Of a stretch of 64,000 nucleotides of DNA, positions 11,621-21,679 are shown one piece after another (position 1 is the first letter of the stretch; every line of letters begins with the position of its first letter). This DNA is from Moniliella sp. 'wahieum'. Lineage: Eukaryota; Basidiomycota; Moniliellomycetes; Moniliellales; Moniliellaceae. The translations under genes and the position numbers were made by a program. The DNA is taken from contig RSEE01000020.1 of NCBI GenBank assembly GCA_003971905.1, positions 558,001 through 622,000 of the forward strand, read 5' to 3'. The notes below the pieces were generated by a model. That model made no database searches. It was not told where the DNA came from and was given only the letters and a program-made list of their open reading frames with translations.

Positions 11621-12141
11621 ATGAAGCACGTCGCCGCTTACCTTCTTCTTGTCTCGGGTGGCAACACCGCCCCGTCCGCTAAGGACGTCACTGCCCTCCT
11701 CGCCACCGTCGGCATTGAGCCCGACACGGAGCGCCTCGACAAGGTCGTTGCTGAATTGGCCGGCAAGGACGTTTCGGAGGTACGTTTTCCTTTCCTTTTC
11801 TTTCTTTCTTCTCCACGCCCTCTCGCCTTTGTCCTCCAACTCCCATGTGGACCGTTTCTGTCATATGGGCCGGCTAGGACATGGGTTTACCTGTACAAGT
11901 TATTGGGCCTAGCCCAACCTGCACACACTTGACAACTAACCCTACCCTATTGGAACGTTCGCAGCTGATTGCCGCTGGCGCTGAGAAGCTCGCTTCCGTG
12001 CCCGCTGGCGGTGCTATGGCGCGGCCCCGGCAGCCGGTGGCGCCGCTGCGGCCGCCGACGCTCCTGCTGCCGAGGAGAAGAAGGAGAGAGGAGGAGGAAG
12101 AGGAGTCGGACGATGACATGGGCTTTGGTCTGTTTGACTAA
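11621..12141 (+). CDS. RPP2: 60S acidic ribosomal protein P2
   Basis: P2 of the ribosomal stalk, which with P0 and P1 recruits translation GTPases. Exon 1 (11621-11779) encodes MKHVAAYLLLVSGGN and then the helical dimerisation domain, including VTALLATVGIEPDTERLDKV. After an intron (11780-11964), exon 2 gives LIAAGAEKLASVPAGG, an Ala/Gly/Pro hinge, an EEKKE acidic segment and the invariant C-terminus SDDDMGFGLFD ending at 12141. Full length is about 112 residues. Two frame changes that cancel each other lie in the hinge (about 12015) and the acidic tract (about 12085). Between them the frame one base away gives the normal Ala-rich hinge. The Lys/Arg-rich hinge read straight through is therefore an artefact. 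Confidence 0.95.
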
Positions 12142-13080
12142 ACCTGTTTCTCTCCCGCTTTGTCCTCTGTCCCCTATGACAGGGGGGCACAGGATACACG
12201 ATGCATGCTGAGCCTGACCCGTGCGGCCGGACCCGGTACATATTGCTCTTCCGGATGGGTGTGGGAAGGCATGCCGTGCCGAGGTACCGGGTACCGGTCA
12301 TGCGCGCTGCTTTGCGTAGATGGGGTCCTGTTGTGTTGCGCTAAGTCCCTGTCCCGAGGACGAGTGTCCAACTGGGCTTCGAGCCGTCTTTGGCATGGGT
12401 CCGAGACGCAATCGGATCTGTACATGCGCACAGCAAGGTGGGAGGAGGGGCATGCTATAGGCCAGTACATTTTTACCTCTCTTTCTGTTGTAGCTTGGAT
12501 GGTACCCCCATACCCCGGTACCACTGCAAGGTGGAAGGCGAAGCTGCAGTTGGCAACTGCAAGTTGACGATATGTTTTGCGCGCGAAGCTGGGAACCCGT
12601 GGGCGCGTACCACGGTCCCTTGGGCAGTGTATAGTAGGAAGGGCAGCCGGGGTGTTGGGATGCAAGGGCACGCGACGTAGTACTAAGTCTGCTCAAGCTC
12701 AGCTCTCAACCAACCCTCAACGTCTCAACGTTCAACCTGCTGCTTTGGATCGGCTCCCGTCCCCGAGGCACGTCCTTGCTAGTACCGAACGAGGCACTGT
12801 GCGGTAACTCACAAGGACGTGTGGAAGGGGGGTACTACTACCGCTATTTATAGCATCCAACAACTAACCTACCTACCAACCAAAGAGGCGGCACCGAAGC
12901 CCATTTTTCACAAGGGAGAAAAAGGATGACAGCATGTGCGCAACGTGCAATAGAGATGGATACAGTACAGACCGCATAGAGGCCGGGGCGGGGGAAGGGA
13001 GTGAGGAATGAGGAATGAGGAGTCAGGAGTCAGGAGTCAGGAGGGGGGAGGGAGGGGGAGGAGCGAAGAGTGGGAGAGGA
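12142..13080. other. Intergenic, convergent 3' ends
   Basis: About 940 bp between convergent genes, without a supported ORF. Heptamer repeats GAGGAAT and GAGTCAG run at 13003-13041, next to the 3' end of the minus-strand gene. Confidence 0.5.
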
Positions 13081-14391
13081 TTACCATACCGGTGTGGGCG
13101 AGGGTTGTGGTGCGAGAGGAGGTGGGGAAGGGGTAAGAGCCGAGCCAGAACGACGAATGTTCAATCCACCATCTGTGACCAAGCTGAGCACGCCAGGAGC
13201 TTGGTTGCTACCGCCTGGCAAGCCATTGACATCGAGCTGAGCGCACCAACGTTTCCCGCTGCAGCGGCGGAGGAAGCAAGCGGGTTATGAGCTAGGAGCG
13301 AGCTAGCCGCCGCCGCCGCCGACGCTGTCCCCGCCCCCGTACCGTACCCGTCGATCCTTGCAATACGAGAGCCCAGGTTGGGGCAGTCGACATTGACTTT
13401 GACATTGTTGACTGGATACTAAATGTGAAGGATAAGACAGCGACCTTAATTCTGAGGTTGACGAGAAGCGGGATGGTGTTGGCACGTTTGACCTTGTGGT
13501 CTTGCCAACGTCAACGCCAACGCCAACGCCAATGTCGGCGGCGGGAGAGTGACGTCGTTGCAAGTGGCTCGTCAAGCTGGACAAGTCAGACAGACCAGCC
13601 ACGTCCCATCCGCACCCGCGTGCAACATCTTGGAACACGACTGCATTCTTCAGTGGCTGGTTGGCCTGTACCAACGTCAGCTGCAGGCAACGCGATTGTC
13701 GTGTTGGCGTTGCTTGCTAGCGATCTTGATGTTGTCCTCCTTGGCGGTACCGAGCAAGTTGTCTCTCACATTCGCTTCGTAGATCGTGGCATTGATCGTC
13801 TTGACTGTCGCGCTGATCGAGTTGGGATTGGCAACGCCCGCGTAGACCGTCGTTGAGGAACAGTTTCTGGTTCGCAAACCCCAGTTGGGGATCGGCGTAG
13901 CCCGATACACCCACATTCGGAGGGCGGGCAAACTGTAGCAGTAGGGCAGTAGAGTAGTAGGGGAGGGCAGGGGGGGGGGAGTCAGGGGCCAAAAGGGGCC
14001 AAAAAGGCATGAGATGAGGACGCCGCCGGGGCAGGGTACGTACCATGACAGCCAGCAGAATGCCCGACACAACACCAATGATGCCAGCAGCACAAAGCAA
14101 AAGAGCGAGCCGAGGAGCTTGGCACAGCCATTGCGGTCTGCCAAGCGGGACTTGTCCTGGGCAGTCCAGATAGTTGTTGCCCGCGGTAAGCTCGGCCGGT
14201 GATCATGCCGTACGAGCTGCCTTGGCAGAATGGTAGCCGGAGCTGTACCTTCCTTCCTTGTCGGTGGGGTTGTCGGTGTAGGCGGGATAGCCGGCGGGGG
14301 TGAGGCTGGGCTCGTCGTAGGCGCCCTGAGCATAGTAGTCGTTGGTGGGGTACTGACCGTACGCATGGCCATAGGCAGCGTTGGTAGCCAT
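13081..14391 (-). CDS. Single-pass membrane protein with LEA_2/DUF3712-like domain
   Basis: Cytosolic N-terminus rich in Tyr, Gly and Pro (MATNAAYGHAYGQYPTNDYY...). A basic patch follows (KSRLADRNGCAKLL), then one transmembrane segment (GSLFCFVLLA...GIIGVVSGILLAVMV). After an intron (13933-14043) comes an extracytoplasmic domain: RPPNVGVSGY, VANPNSISATVKTINATIYE, DIKIASNANTTIALP. The order and the NPN...INATI...KIAS signature match LEA_2/DUF3712-type domains of fungal membrane proteins. Their role is unclear; some relate to membrane or wall stress. The C-terminal tail is Ala/Gly-rich, read here to a TAA at 13081-13083 after SPTPVW. At least four frame changes interrupt the domain, so the domain edges and the stop are approximate. 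Length is about 400 residues. Confidence 0.7.
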
Positions 14392-15783
14392 GGGGGGCTG
14401 TGGGGGGGGGGAAGAAGGTGTGGGAGGGGGGGAGCAGGCAGGCCCGAGCGGTGTGGGACCGAGGCGGGATGCGCTCAGACGGGGGCTGGGGCTGCAGCGG
14501 TGCGAGCGAGGTGGGGGTACGACTGGCTGCCCCGTGCCTGCGGGCCCCACACGCGGGCCCAGAGGCGCGGCGGCAGGGGGGCGCATATTCGATCAATGTC
14601 AATCGACAATCCCACTAAGTACTAAGTACTAAGTACTAATGCACCCGCTGGCCTGCGCGCTACTGCTGGCGCCCACGCCGAGCAACCCGCAGGCAGGGGG
14701 GCAGCCCCCGACTACCTGCCCAGATTCTACCGCACCCTGCCGTCCCCAGTCGCCTTGGCGCCCTGTACATTTCAAACCAGACGCACTGCCCCCCGCCTGC
14801 CTTTCCGCCGTCCTGCCTCCCCGATCCGCCCAGAGTAGGCCTAGCCCGCCTAAGGCCTAACCGGTAACCTTTAACCCCTCACTCTCTCTCGCCGATCTGC
14901 CTCTCGCTCCGGGGTGCGTCACCCCGTCACCCTTCCCAACCCACTGGCTCCCTGCGCCTCTGTCGTGAGGCTGACGGAGCGTCGCCCATGCCCGGTACTC
15001 CACCAACATACTTATGCTCCTCTCCCGGGTTTAGGCTGAGGTCCTGAGGATTGAGGCTCAGCGCTCAACTTGAGCGTTCAACAGCGCTCCGACGTCAGGA
15101 GAGGACACAACTGGACAGCTGGACAGAGGGCGCGCTACAGTGTACTCCCTCAGGCGGCGTTGCTTTGATGCCGTCATGCAAGCATGCATCATGGTGGGCT
15201 CTGGCTCTGAAGAGTGACGATGGAAGATGCAAGAGTAGGTGGGACGTTGTGCCCTATATATGTGGATCCCATACCACTGCAGGCCAGCTCCATGCATCAT
15301 GGAGACAGATCGATGCATAGATGCAAGGAGGCAAGGATGATCCATGGTCAATGGTCAATGGTCAATGGTCAATGATCAATGGTCAATAGATGACATGTGA
15401 CAATGGTCCCGGTCAATGGTCAATAGATGTGAATGGTAAAAGGTCAATGGCCCGTGATATGCACGAGGATGAGAAAACAACACTGTACGGCACCCGTACG
15501 TCCCTAGGCAGGCAGCACGATGCAAGCCAAGAAAGGTCTGGGAGCAGCGGGGGGGGGCAGGGCAAGGCAGAAGGGGGTTCAAGCTTCACGTTAGATGGGG
15601 CATGAATGAGATCTGAGATCTGAGAGGCGGCGGGTAGCAGGTAAAAGTACAAGATGCGGCACATATACCGGAGGTGGGAAGGCACAAAGACACAAATGCA
15701 CAAAAGTGATAAAGGCACAAAGTGACAAAGGGGAAAAGGGACAAAGGGGCAGGGGGGGGAAGGAAGAGGTGGGCGGGGGGCAA
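14392..15783. other. Intergenic with heptamer repeats
   Basis: About 1.4 kb between two minus-strand genes. Tandem TACTAAG copies lie at about 14613-14640 and GGTCAAT copies at 15345-15432. The right part (15700-15780) is purine-rich on the plus strand. No gene is supported. Confidence 0.55.
15345..15432. repeat. Heptanucleotide tandem (GGTCAAT)n
   Basis: Six near-perfect GGTCAAT units at 15345-15389, a short gap, then two more near 15413-15427. It lies upstream of the membrane-protein gene and downstream of the RNA-binding gene. Confidence 0.85.
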
Positions 15784-17738
15784 TCATGGACAAGGTGTAC
15801 AGGAGCAACCGAGCGGGCAAGCCGGGGGGAAGACAAGAGACAAGAGGGGGAGAAAGAGACAGGTATGATCCGCGCGACTACTGGTCAGGCGCAGGATGGA
15901 GAGGGGCACAGCCGAGGCAGGAGCCGGTGCCGAAGGCGCGGCCCACGAAGGGCGTGGGTAATGTGGGTGGGGCTGTGCAAGGGGTGCGGTGGACGGGGCG
16001 GGGGTTGGACCGACGGTACTGGGTGGGTGGGGATGACGACGGAAGAGTGGGTTCTTGGAAAAACTCAGACGAAGACCAGGAGGTTTGACCCGTCCGTCGA
16101 GCATATGACCATTGAGCGTTTGTCGTGCGTTCGAAGCGGCTGAGACCGAGTCAAACTCAACAAAACATACGGGGCCTCCTCCACTCCCGCCTCCCGAACT
16201 GGCAGTAGGCGAGGCAGATTCAAGAAGAGCATCCTCTTTCTCTCCTTCTCCCGACTTGGCCGAGGACATTACACGGAATGCCATCGCACGGTACCCAGTT
16301 GCGAAGCAATAGCGCCCGCAGCGCCTCTTCCAATTTCTTCGCGTTGGCTTCCCCGCCTGCCGCCGCGGAATTGGGCAAGTTGCCTACAAACAATGTTGTC
16401 CCAGGGGGATTATGGTCCCCAATCCCCACAGGGCCGGTGAACGTGGACGAAGGGCGGCTTGGGATTGGGACGGGAACTGGACCAGGACCGGTCAGGGGGA
16501 CACTGGGGTTCACCCCCAGCCCCAACCCGGAATGGGGCAGTGCAGGCGGGATGAAGGGATCCGGACTGGAGGCACCGCGGTGACCGGGACCGGGGTTACG
16601 ATGGGAGGGGAGAAGCGCGTAACGTGCTTGGGGCAGGGGGCAAGCGACCGGAGGGGCCTGATACGGACCATCGCCCCCCCGTCGATAAAGGGACAGGGGG
16701 GGCAGGGGTGCCACCCAGCATAGGCCAATCAGGAAGAGGGGGACATCCCGCATCACTCTGGTCCATTCGGAGGCGCAGATGGTACCCATTCCTCGCCCCA
16801 TACTGGTGGTGGTGGTGGACCGCATCGTACGACGCCACCTACGCCTGGGTCAAAGGCCAAATCTTCTTCTGTTTCGTCCCAGTCGGTCGACGAGCCTGGG
16901 GTGAAACGCGGTGCACTTTCCAGAGCCGCGCCGATTGACGGTGGCGCATCCGAGGGGAACGATGATAATCCCGGGGAGACCTGCACCACTGGAACCACCC
17001 AGGCCCATGCCAGGACTGAGAGGCAAAGGAGGGGGGGACAGATACCGTTCCTCGTCTTCGTAGCGTGAAGCAGTGGGGGAAAGGCACGTAGGCCTCGAGG
17101 TGGCAAAAGGGGCAGGAGGGGCGGGAGATGAGGCGCCGCAGAGGGTGGGGGCCGAAGCGGCTTGGTGTGGTTTTCTTGGCCATCTCCGTCTTGAGCACCG
17201 CGCCGCGGTCGGGATCAACTTTGGCGTCCATGCAGGCTTCGCGCGCAGAAAGGGCGTCGGCGCGAGTGCGAAAGCGGGCAAATCCAATGGTCTGCTTGAG
17301 CTTGGCTGGTGGATTGGACACAGCAGCGTGGGAAGGCGGGTGGGGCTTGAGGGTAGCCGCCTCAATCCAGGGGCAAAGGAAGAGGTTGTGGAACTCGCGA
17401 TCGTCATGTCATCGGGAATCCAACGATGAAGACGGTGGTGATGTCTTCGTGGGATAGACGGGAGGAGGTGAGGCGGCATGGCCTGTTCCGGCACGGCCAC
17501 CCGTTCTGGGCTGGGCTCGGTAGGAGGCGGGAGGAGAGGAGGCTGTCGCGCCAGGCCCAGCGCTCGGCGGTGGCGGGAGCGGGAGCGGGGCGGGGGCGGA
17601 GGCGGGAGCGGAAGCCGGAGTGGGAGCCGGCGCGGGAGTCGGATTTGGAGCTGGATCGGGAGCGGAAGCGGGTGCGGAAGCGGTGCGGGAGAGCGGCCGA
17701 ATGCTGGCCGACGGAGCAGGACGCATCCTATCGGCCAT
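15784..17738 (-). CDS. RNA-binding protein of the Whi3/Scw1 family, two RRMs
   Basis: Cytoplasmic mRNA-binding protein similar to fission yeast Scw1 and budding yeast Whi3, which control cell-wall and G1-cyclin transcripts. From the ATG at 17738: a disordered Pro/Ala/Ser N-terminus (MADRMRPAPSASIRPLSRT...) of about 90 residues. RRM1 has TVFIVGFPDDMTI, QTIGFARFRTRADALSARE and LKTEMAKK. A Pro/Gly-rich linker with SRYEDEERYLSPPPLP follows. RRM2 has GTTLFVGNLP, AKKLEEALRAL and PVCFVEFDSVSAASNARQTL. The C-terminal stop is uncertain: the unshifted frame ends at 15784, but one base shift gives a natural end VPLHPAPDQ at about 15879. At least four frame breaks occur. The 5' untranslated region carries a long GGCGGA tract. 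Divergent from VPS17. Confidence 0.85.
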
Positions 17739-18181
17739 GGTGGCGAGGGCGAGGGCGACGGCGGCGGCGGAGGCGGAGGCGGCGGAGGCGGAGGCGGAGG
17801 CGGCGGAGGCGGAGGCGGAGGCGGCGGAGGCGGAGGCGGCGAGGCGGAGGCGGCGGAGGCGGAGGGATGGTGGGGCTGCGCGTCGCGTGCGGCAGCTTAG
17901 ACAGCATACTTGGCCCAGCACTGCCCGCCGGCTCCTGCGTTGCGCGCATGCCACACTCGCCGAGTGCCGCGGGGCCGGGGCGCGTGGGCGCGGCCGCGCG
18001 CCTGTGTGCTGCCCATCACGCCGCCGTCACACCGCGCCAGTGTGGGTGCGTTGGCGCTGCGCTGCCGGCCGCAGACGGGCGCTGGGGGAGCGTGCTGACG
18101 TAAAACGCCGCGCGGGGGTGGTGTGTGTGTGCGGGTGCGGTGGTGCGGCGGGTGCGGCGTGCTGCGTGGCAATGCAATGCA
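17739..18181. promoter_or_regulatory. Bidirectional promoter SCW1-like / VPS17
   Basis: 443 bp between two divergent starts, so it must serve both genes. The left quarter is the GGCGGA/GGCGGAGGC repeat, which would be transcribed into the 5' leader of the RNA-binding-protein mRNA. Confidence 0.6.
17757..17870. repeat. GC-rich tandem GGCGGAGGC/GGCGGA
   Basis: About 110 bp of mixed GGCGGA, GGAGGC and GGCGGC units, purine-rich on the plus strand and starting 20 bp upstream of the minus-strand ATG. The strand with regularly spaced GG pairs could form G-quadruplexes. Ala/Ser-repeat frames across it are repeat artefacts. Confidence 0.85.
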
Positions 18182-20643
18182 ATGTCAGCCCCTCTTGAAA
18201 TGTTCACTGCGGCGGCGCGCGGCCCGAGCAAAGCGCCGGCGCTGCTTCGCCCCCGCGGCACCAAACACCACCCCATGGCGCTCGTGCCCGACCGCACGCT
18301 TCCGCGGTGCGTCCGCCCCAGCCGAGGCCTCCTATTCCACCGCTTCCGCACCCGGTGCCGGTGGTGCCCGTGGCAGCGGTGGCCGTGGAGCCGGTGTGTG
18401 TGGCGGCGGCGGCGGCGGTAGTGGTCGGGTGCTGCCGCTGGTGTCGGTGTCAGCTCCCCAGCCCCCGCTGTCGCCCCGCCCGCCAACGTCACCATCCGCG
18501 TCCTGGGGATCGAGCGTGCCCGCGCTCAGCTCGCGTTCCGCCTCACCGCAAGCACCAACCTTGGCGCTTACCGTCTCTCCACATATCGCCCTTTGTCCGC
18601 TCCTACCGTGAACTGGCCCTTCTTGCCTTTGCCCTGACTCTGCGCCATTCCGAAACGATCGTGCACGCGCTCCCTGTGCCTTTCCCTGCCCTTGTTCCCG
18701 CCGCCACATCCGATGACGCCGACACGTCCGCACCTCCTTCCTCGCCTGACGCTGCGTTGGCCATCGCCCAGCAGGACATATTTCTAGTTCAGCTCTCCAA
18801 GTGGCTTCAGCGCACCTGCTCCGACCCTTGCCTCGTGCGCGACGCTGAGCTGCGCCGATTCGTCGAGGCCGAGTACAGCTACTCGCCACATCCGCCCGAC
18901 TCAGCGGCGCCTGCTGCGCTGCGCAAACGTTCACTGCTGGTATGGCCGCTCTCGCCCACGTCGGCTCGGTCCATCACCCCGTCGACATTGGTGGCAGCGG
19001 CGGCGGATCGACGCTGGGGCTTCCACCTGCTGCCGGTCCCGCTCCCACGGGCGCTGCGGCCACGGCCAAATCTTGGGCAGGGACATTCTTTTCCTTGGCT
19101 CGGGCCGAACCGCCTCCGTCGAGTGGTGCGCTGACCACTGCCCGCGCTGTGCACGATCAAGATTCGGCGCTTGTTTTCCGCACGGGAAGAGGTGACTCGG
19201 CTCGAGTTGCAGTATGCCCAGGCGGCAGGGGCAGGGGAGCGTGCGCGTCAAGCTGGCGCAGCGTCGCGTGCCGCGCTCATGGCGCTTGCCCAGGCGCTGG
19301 AGGAGTGGGCAGCAGCAGCAGAACAGTTACGTCCGGTGGCTGTGGCCTATGGCGCGCCGCATGCCCTGGAGCGTGTGTCGCACAAGCTCCGACTGGTCGC
19401 TGGGGCGGATGCATACTGCGCCGCTCGGTCGGCGTTGACGTTGGGTGATATGCTTGCTTTCCAGTCGCTCAATGCCCGTGCGGCCAAAGAAGCGTTGCTG
19501 GCGCGAGCAACGATTGTTGAACATCATTGGTCCGCGGCGCAGGTAGCAGCCCAACGCAAAACGGTGGCCGAGGCCGCACGAGCTTACGATGCGGAACGCG
19601 CAGAGAATGCGGGGGGCCTATGTGACGCTGCGCTTCCGCCGTTCGTTGGGCGCGACACTGGCAGCCACGTCCCAGGGCTTGCGTACCTCGCTTCGAGCTC
19701 ATTCACGTGCAGCTCATGCCGACCTGGTGATGCTTTGTCCGCGCATGCGTCCGAAGGTGTGCGGGCTGCCAAGAGCCAACTTAGCCAGCTCCAAGCCCTT
19801 CTTCCACTGTTGAACTCCGAGTTGCCCAATCCCGTGCCCATCGAGAGTGTGCCTGCTGCGTCTTTGGCTCCCACCGCAGAGCCGGTGCCTTCCAACGGCG
19901 TGACTGTGGCCCCCGTTGTATCGGACGCGACAGGAGCACAGCGCAGACCATATCCGCAGACCAAATTGAGTCTGTACCTCCTTCCCAAGCGGTCCTTCCG
20001 CCGCATCATCTTCCGTGGTCTCGCCCGTTCCAGCCCCACCTTCGCCCAATCGTGGTCCGTACCAAGGCACGTCGAGTGTCTATAGCCACCAACCACACTC
20101 CCTTTACGCGGATGGATCCAGCGGCACCGGCTCCTGTCCATACCTCTACTCCCTCCAGCCCGTCTCATGGCCGTCCACCACCATCGGCGCGTCGGCCTGG
20201 ACAAGGCTGGGGCACGCACTCCCCGTCCTCGCATCGTCCCACCGTGCCTGCCCAGCTGAATCGTCAGCTTTGGGAATGCGCGGTTTGCGTCGGGATCGTT
20301 TGGAGCGGCGGCGCGAGCGCGTGCTGCAGCGGCACAAGGGCATGGGGGAAGTTTGGTTCCAAGGCGCGTGTCGTGTCGAGCAACTCGACCCACACGACCC
20401 ACTCGGCCGACGCGGTGCAACAAGCTGCGGCGGGGTGGGCTTGGCGGCCTCGGTACCGTCGTTACCGCCCAGTCACCTGTCTGCCCCACCGCCGGTTCTG
20501 GGTCTGACTTGACAGCTTCCGTGACACTCCTGTGGCGCAGGAGGGCACGCTGCGGCCCCCGTTGGATCGGCGAGTTCCTCCTTGGTTCACGTTCTCGTTT
20601 GTCGGCCCGGGACGCGGCGCGCTCCCTTGCAGGGGGGTTCTAG
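18182..20643 (+). CDS. VPS17: Retromer sorting nexin Vps17 (PX-BAR)
   Basis: Vps17 pairs with Vps5 as the membrane-bending half of retromer, returning vacuolar sorting receptors from endosome to Golgi. From ATG 18182 a low-complexity N-terminus (MSAPLEMFTAAARGPSK..., then Gly/Ala-rich) of about 95 residues precedes a PX domain: VTIRVLGIERARAQLAFRLT, ASTNLGAYRLSTYRPFVRSY, HSETIVHALPVPFP, SKWLQRTCSDPCLVRDAELR. The BAR region from about 19170 has EEVTRLELQYAQAAGAGE, LGDMLAFQSLNARAAKEAL and a long Ala/Glu-rich helical stretch, with a Pro/Ser-rich tail after about 19850. One clear frame break is TTT 18592-18594 (should be TTTT); others lie near 18330-18470, 19000-19170 and after 19950. The C-terminal end is uncertain, and 20643 is the last plausible in-frame stop. 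The N-terminal and tail sequences are too disordered to place the breaks exactly. Confidence 0.88.
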
Positions 20644-21198
20644 GACAAGTGACGGAGACTTTGCTCTACAGATGAATAGATTGGCTTGCTCTCAGTGCTG
20701 ACAAGAGCAGGCGAGGAGAGCGATGTGATCTATAGATGGAGCAGAGGGAAGGAACGGATGGGTGGTAGATCCTAACGCACCATATGCAAACACTGGCGAT
20801 TTTTGTGTACCTCACGCGACTATGGACGTATCTCCCCCTGCCCAGTGGCCCCATCGTCTGACAGCCAGCTGAGGCCGGGGTGCGGCATCCACAGCACTGG
20901 CAAAGACGACTACTCGATACATTCTTCCAAAACGCGAAAGAACAAATCAGCACAAATGAAAGGTGCTGCCCTATAGCCGAGAGCGTAGGGGTGCGCAAGC
21001 GTTGGAAAAGAAGAATACTTAAGGGCGCAACAGGATCGGAAGGGGAGAGACAAGGGCTCTATCCCTGACAAAAAAAGAAAGATCAGAGTAGCAACCGTCG
21101 TTGCACGATGGCAAACGAGTGGGCAGATATAGACGGACGGAAAAAGAAGCGCTAAACGAGAAGAGGCGGAAGCAAGGAGGGACGCTGCTTACTGGCCG
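20644..21198. other. Intergenic between convergent genes
   Basis: About 550 bp, more AT-rich than the flanks, probably the two 3' untranslated regions. No ORF or structured RNA was recognised. Confidence 0.5.
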
Positions 21199-21679
21199 TC
21201 AGCTGGCCAAGGCCCTCGAGGGTATCAACCACTTGCACACCTGGCCCAAGATGGCGGTAATGTTGTCGAGTGCGCCTTGGTGTCGGAGGAAGAGAGGGAC
21301 TTGGAACCAACATGTGAGAGGCAAGGCTATCGGCGCTCTTGCTCGCGCCACCCAGGACCGAGGAGATCTGGCCCGAGTGGGCCTCGGTCCAATCGTACAC
21401 CTTGCACATTCCTCTAGGGCCTGCAGAATCTCAGACGCGTCCTGGCGAGCCACCAGGGTGGTGTCCATCCGAGCAGGGCCACTGCGGCGCACCATAGCGT
21501 GCGCCGTGGGAGCAGGAGAGGCAGCTGGGACGAGCAAAGACGGAGCAGAGTTTTGAGGTTAATCGCTCTGATCCGAACGGGCTACCACGGTGAACAAGGG
21601 GAAGAGGGGGGGAATACACACCCAGAGCGACTTGGGCGCCAACGGCAAAGAGGGCGGTAAGAGCAAGACTGAACTTCAT
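21199..21679 (-). CDS. Small secreted protein, function unknown
   Basis: Begins with a clear signal peptide, MKFSLALTALFAVGAQVALA. A 96-nt intron (21525-21620) splits the alanine codon at its end. The mature part reads ASPAPTAHAMVRRSGP, then VARQDASEILQALEE, a central segment MCKVYDWTEAHSGQISSVLG and SADSLASHMLV, and a C-terminal helix GALDNITAILGQVCKWL ending ...SRALAS. The central segment lies in a different frame from the ends, so two cancelling frame changes are inferred; either frame has a stop (21199 or 21152). About 130-150 residues with only a few cysteines. I do not recognise a family. The helical pattern recalls fungal hydrophobic-surface-binding proteins, but that is a guess. Confidence 0.65.

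Noticed and set aside
17410-17950. Upstream extension of the RNA-binding protein through Ala-Ser repeats
   Set aside because: The extension is a translation of the GGCGGA repeat; the ATG at 17738 directly precedes ordinary low-complexity coding sequence.
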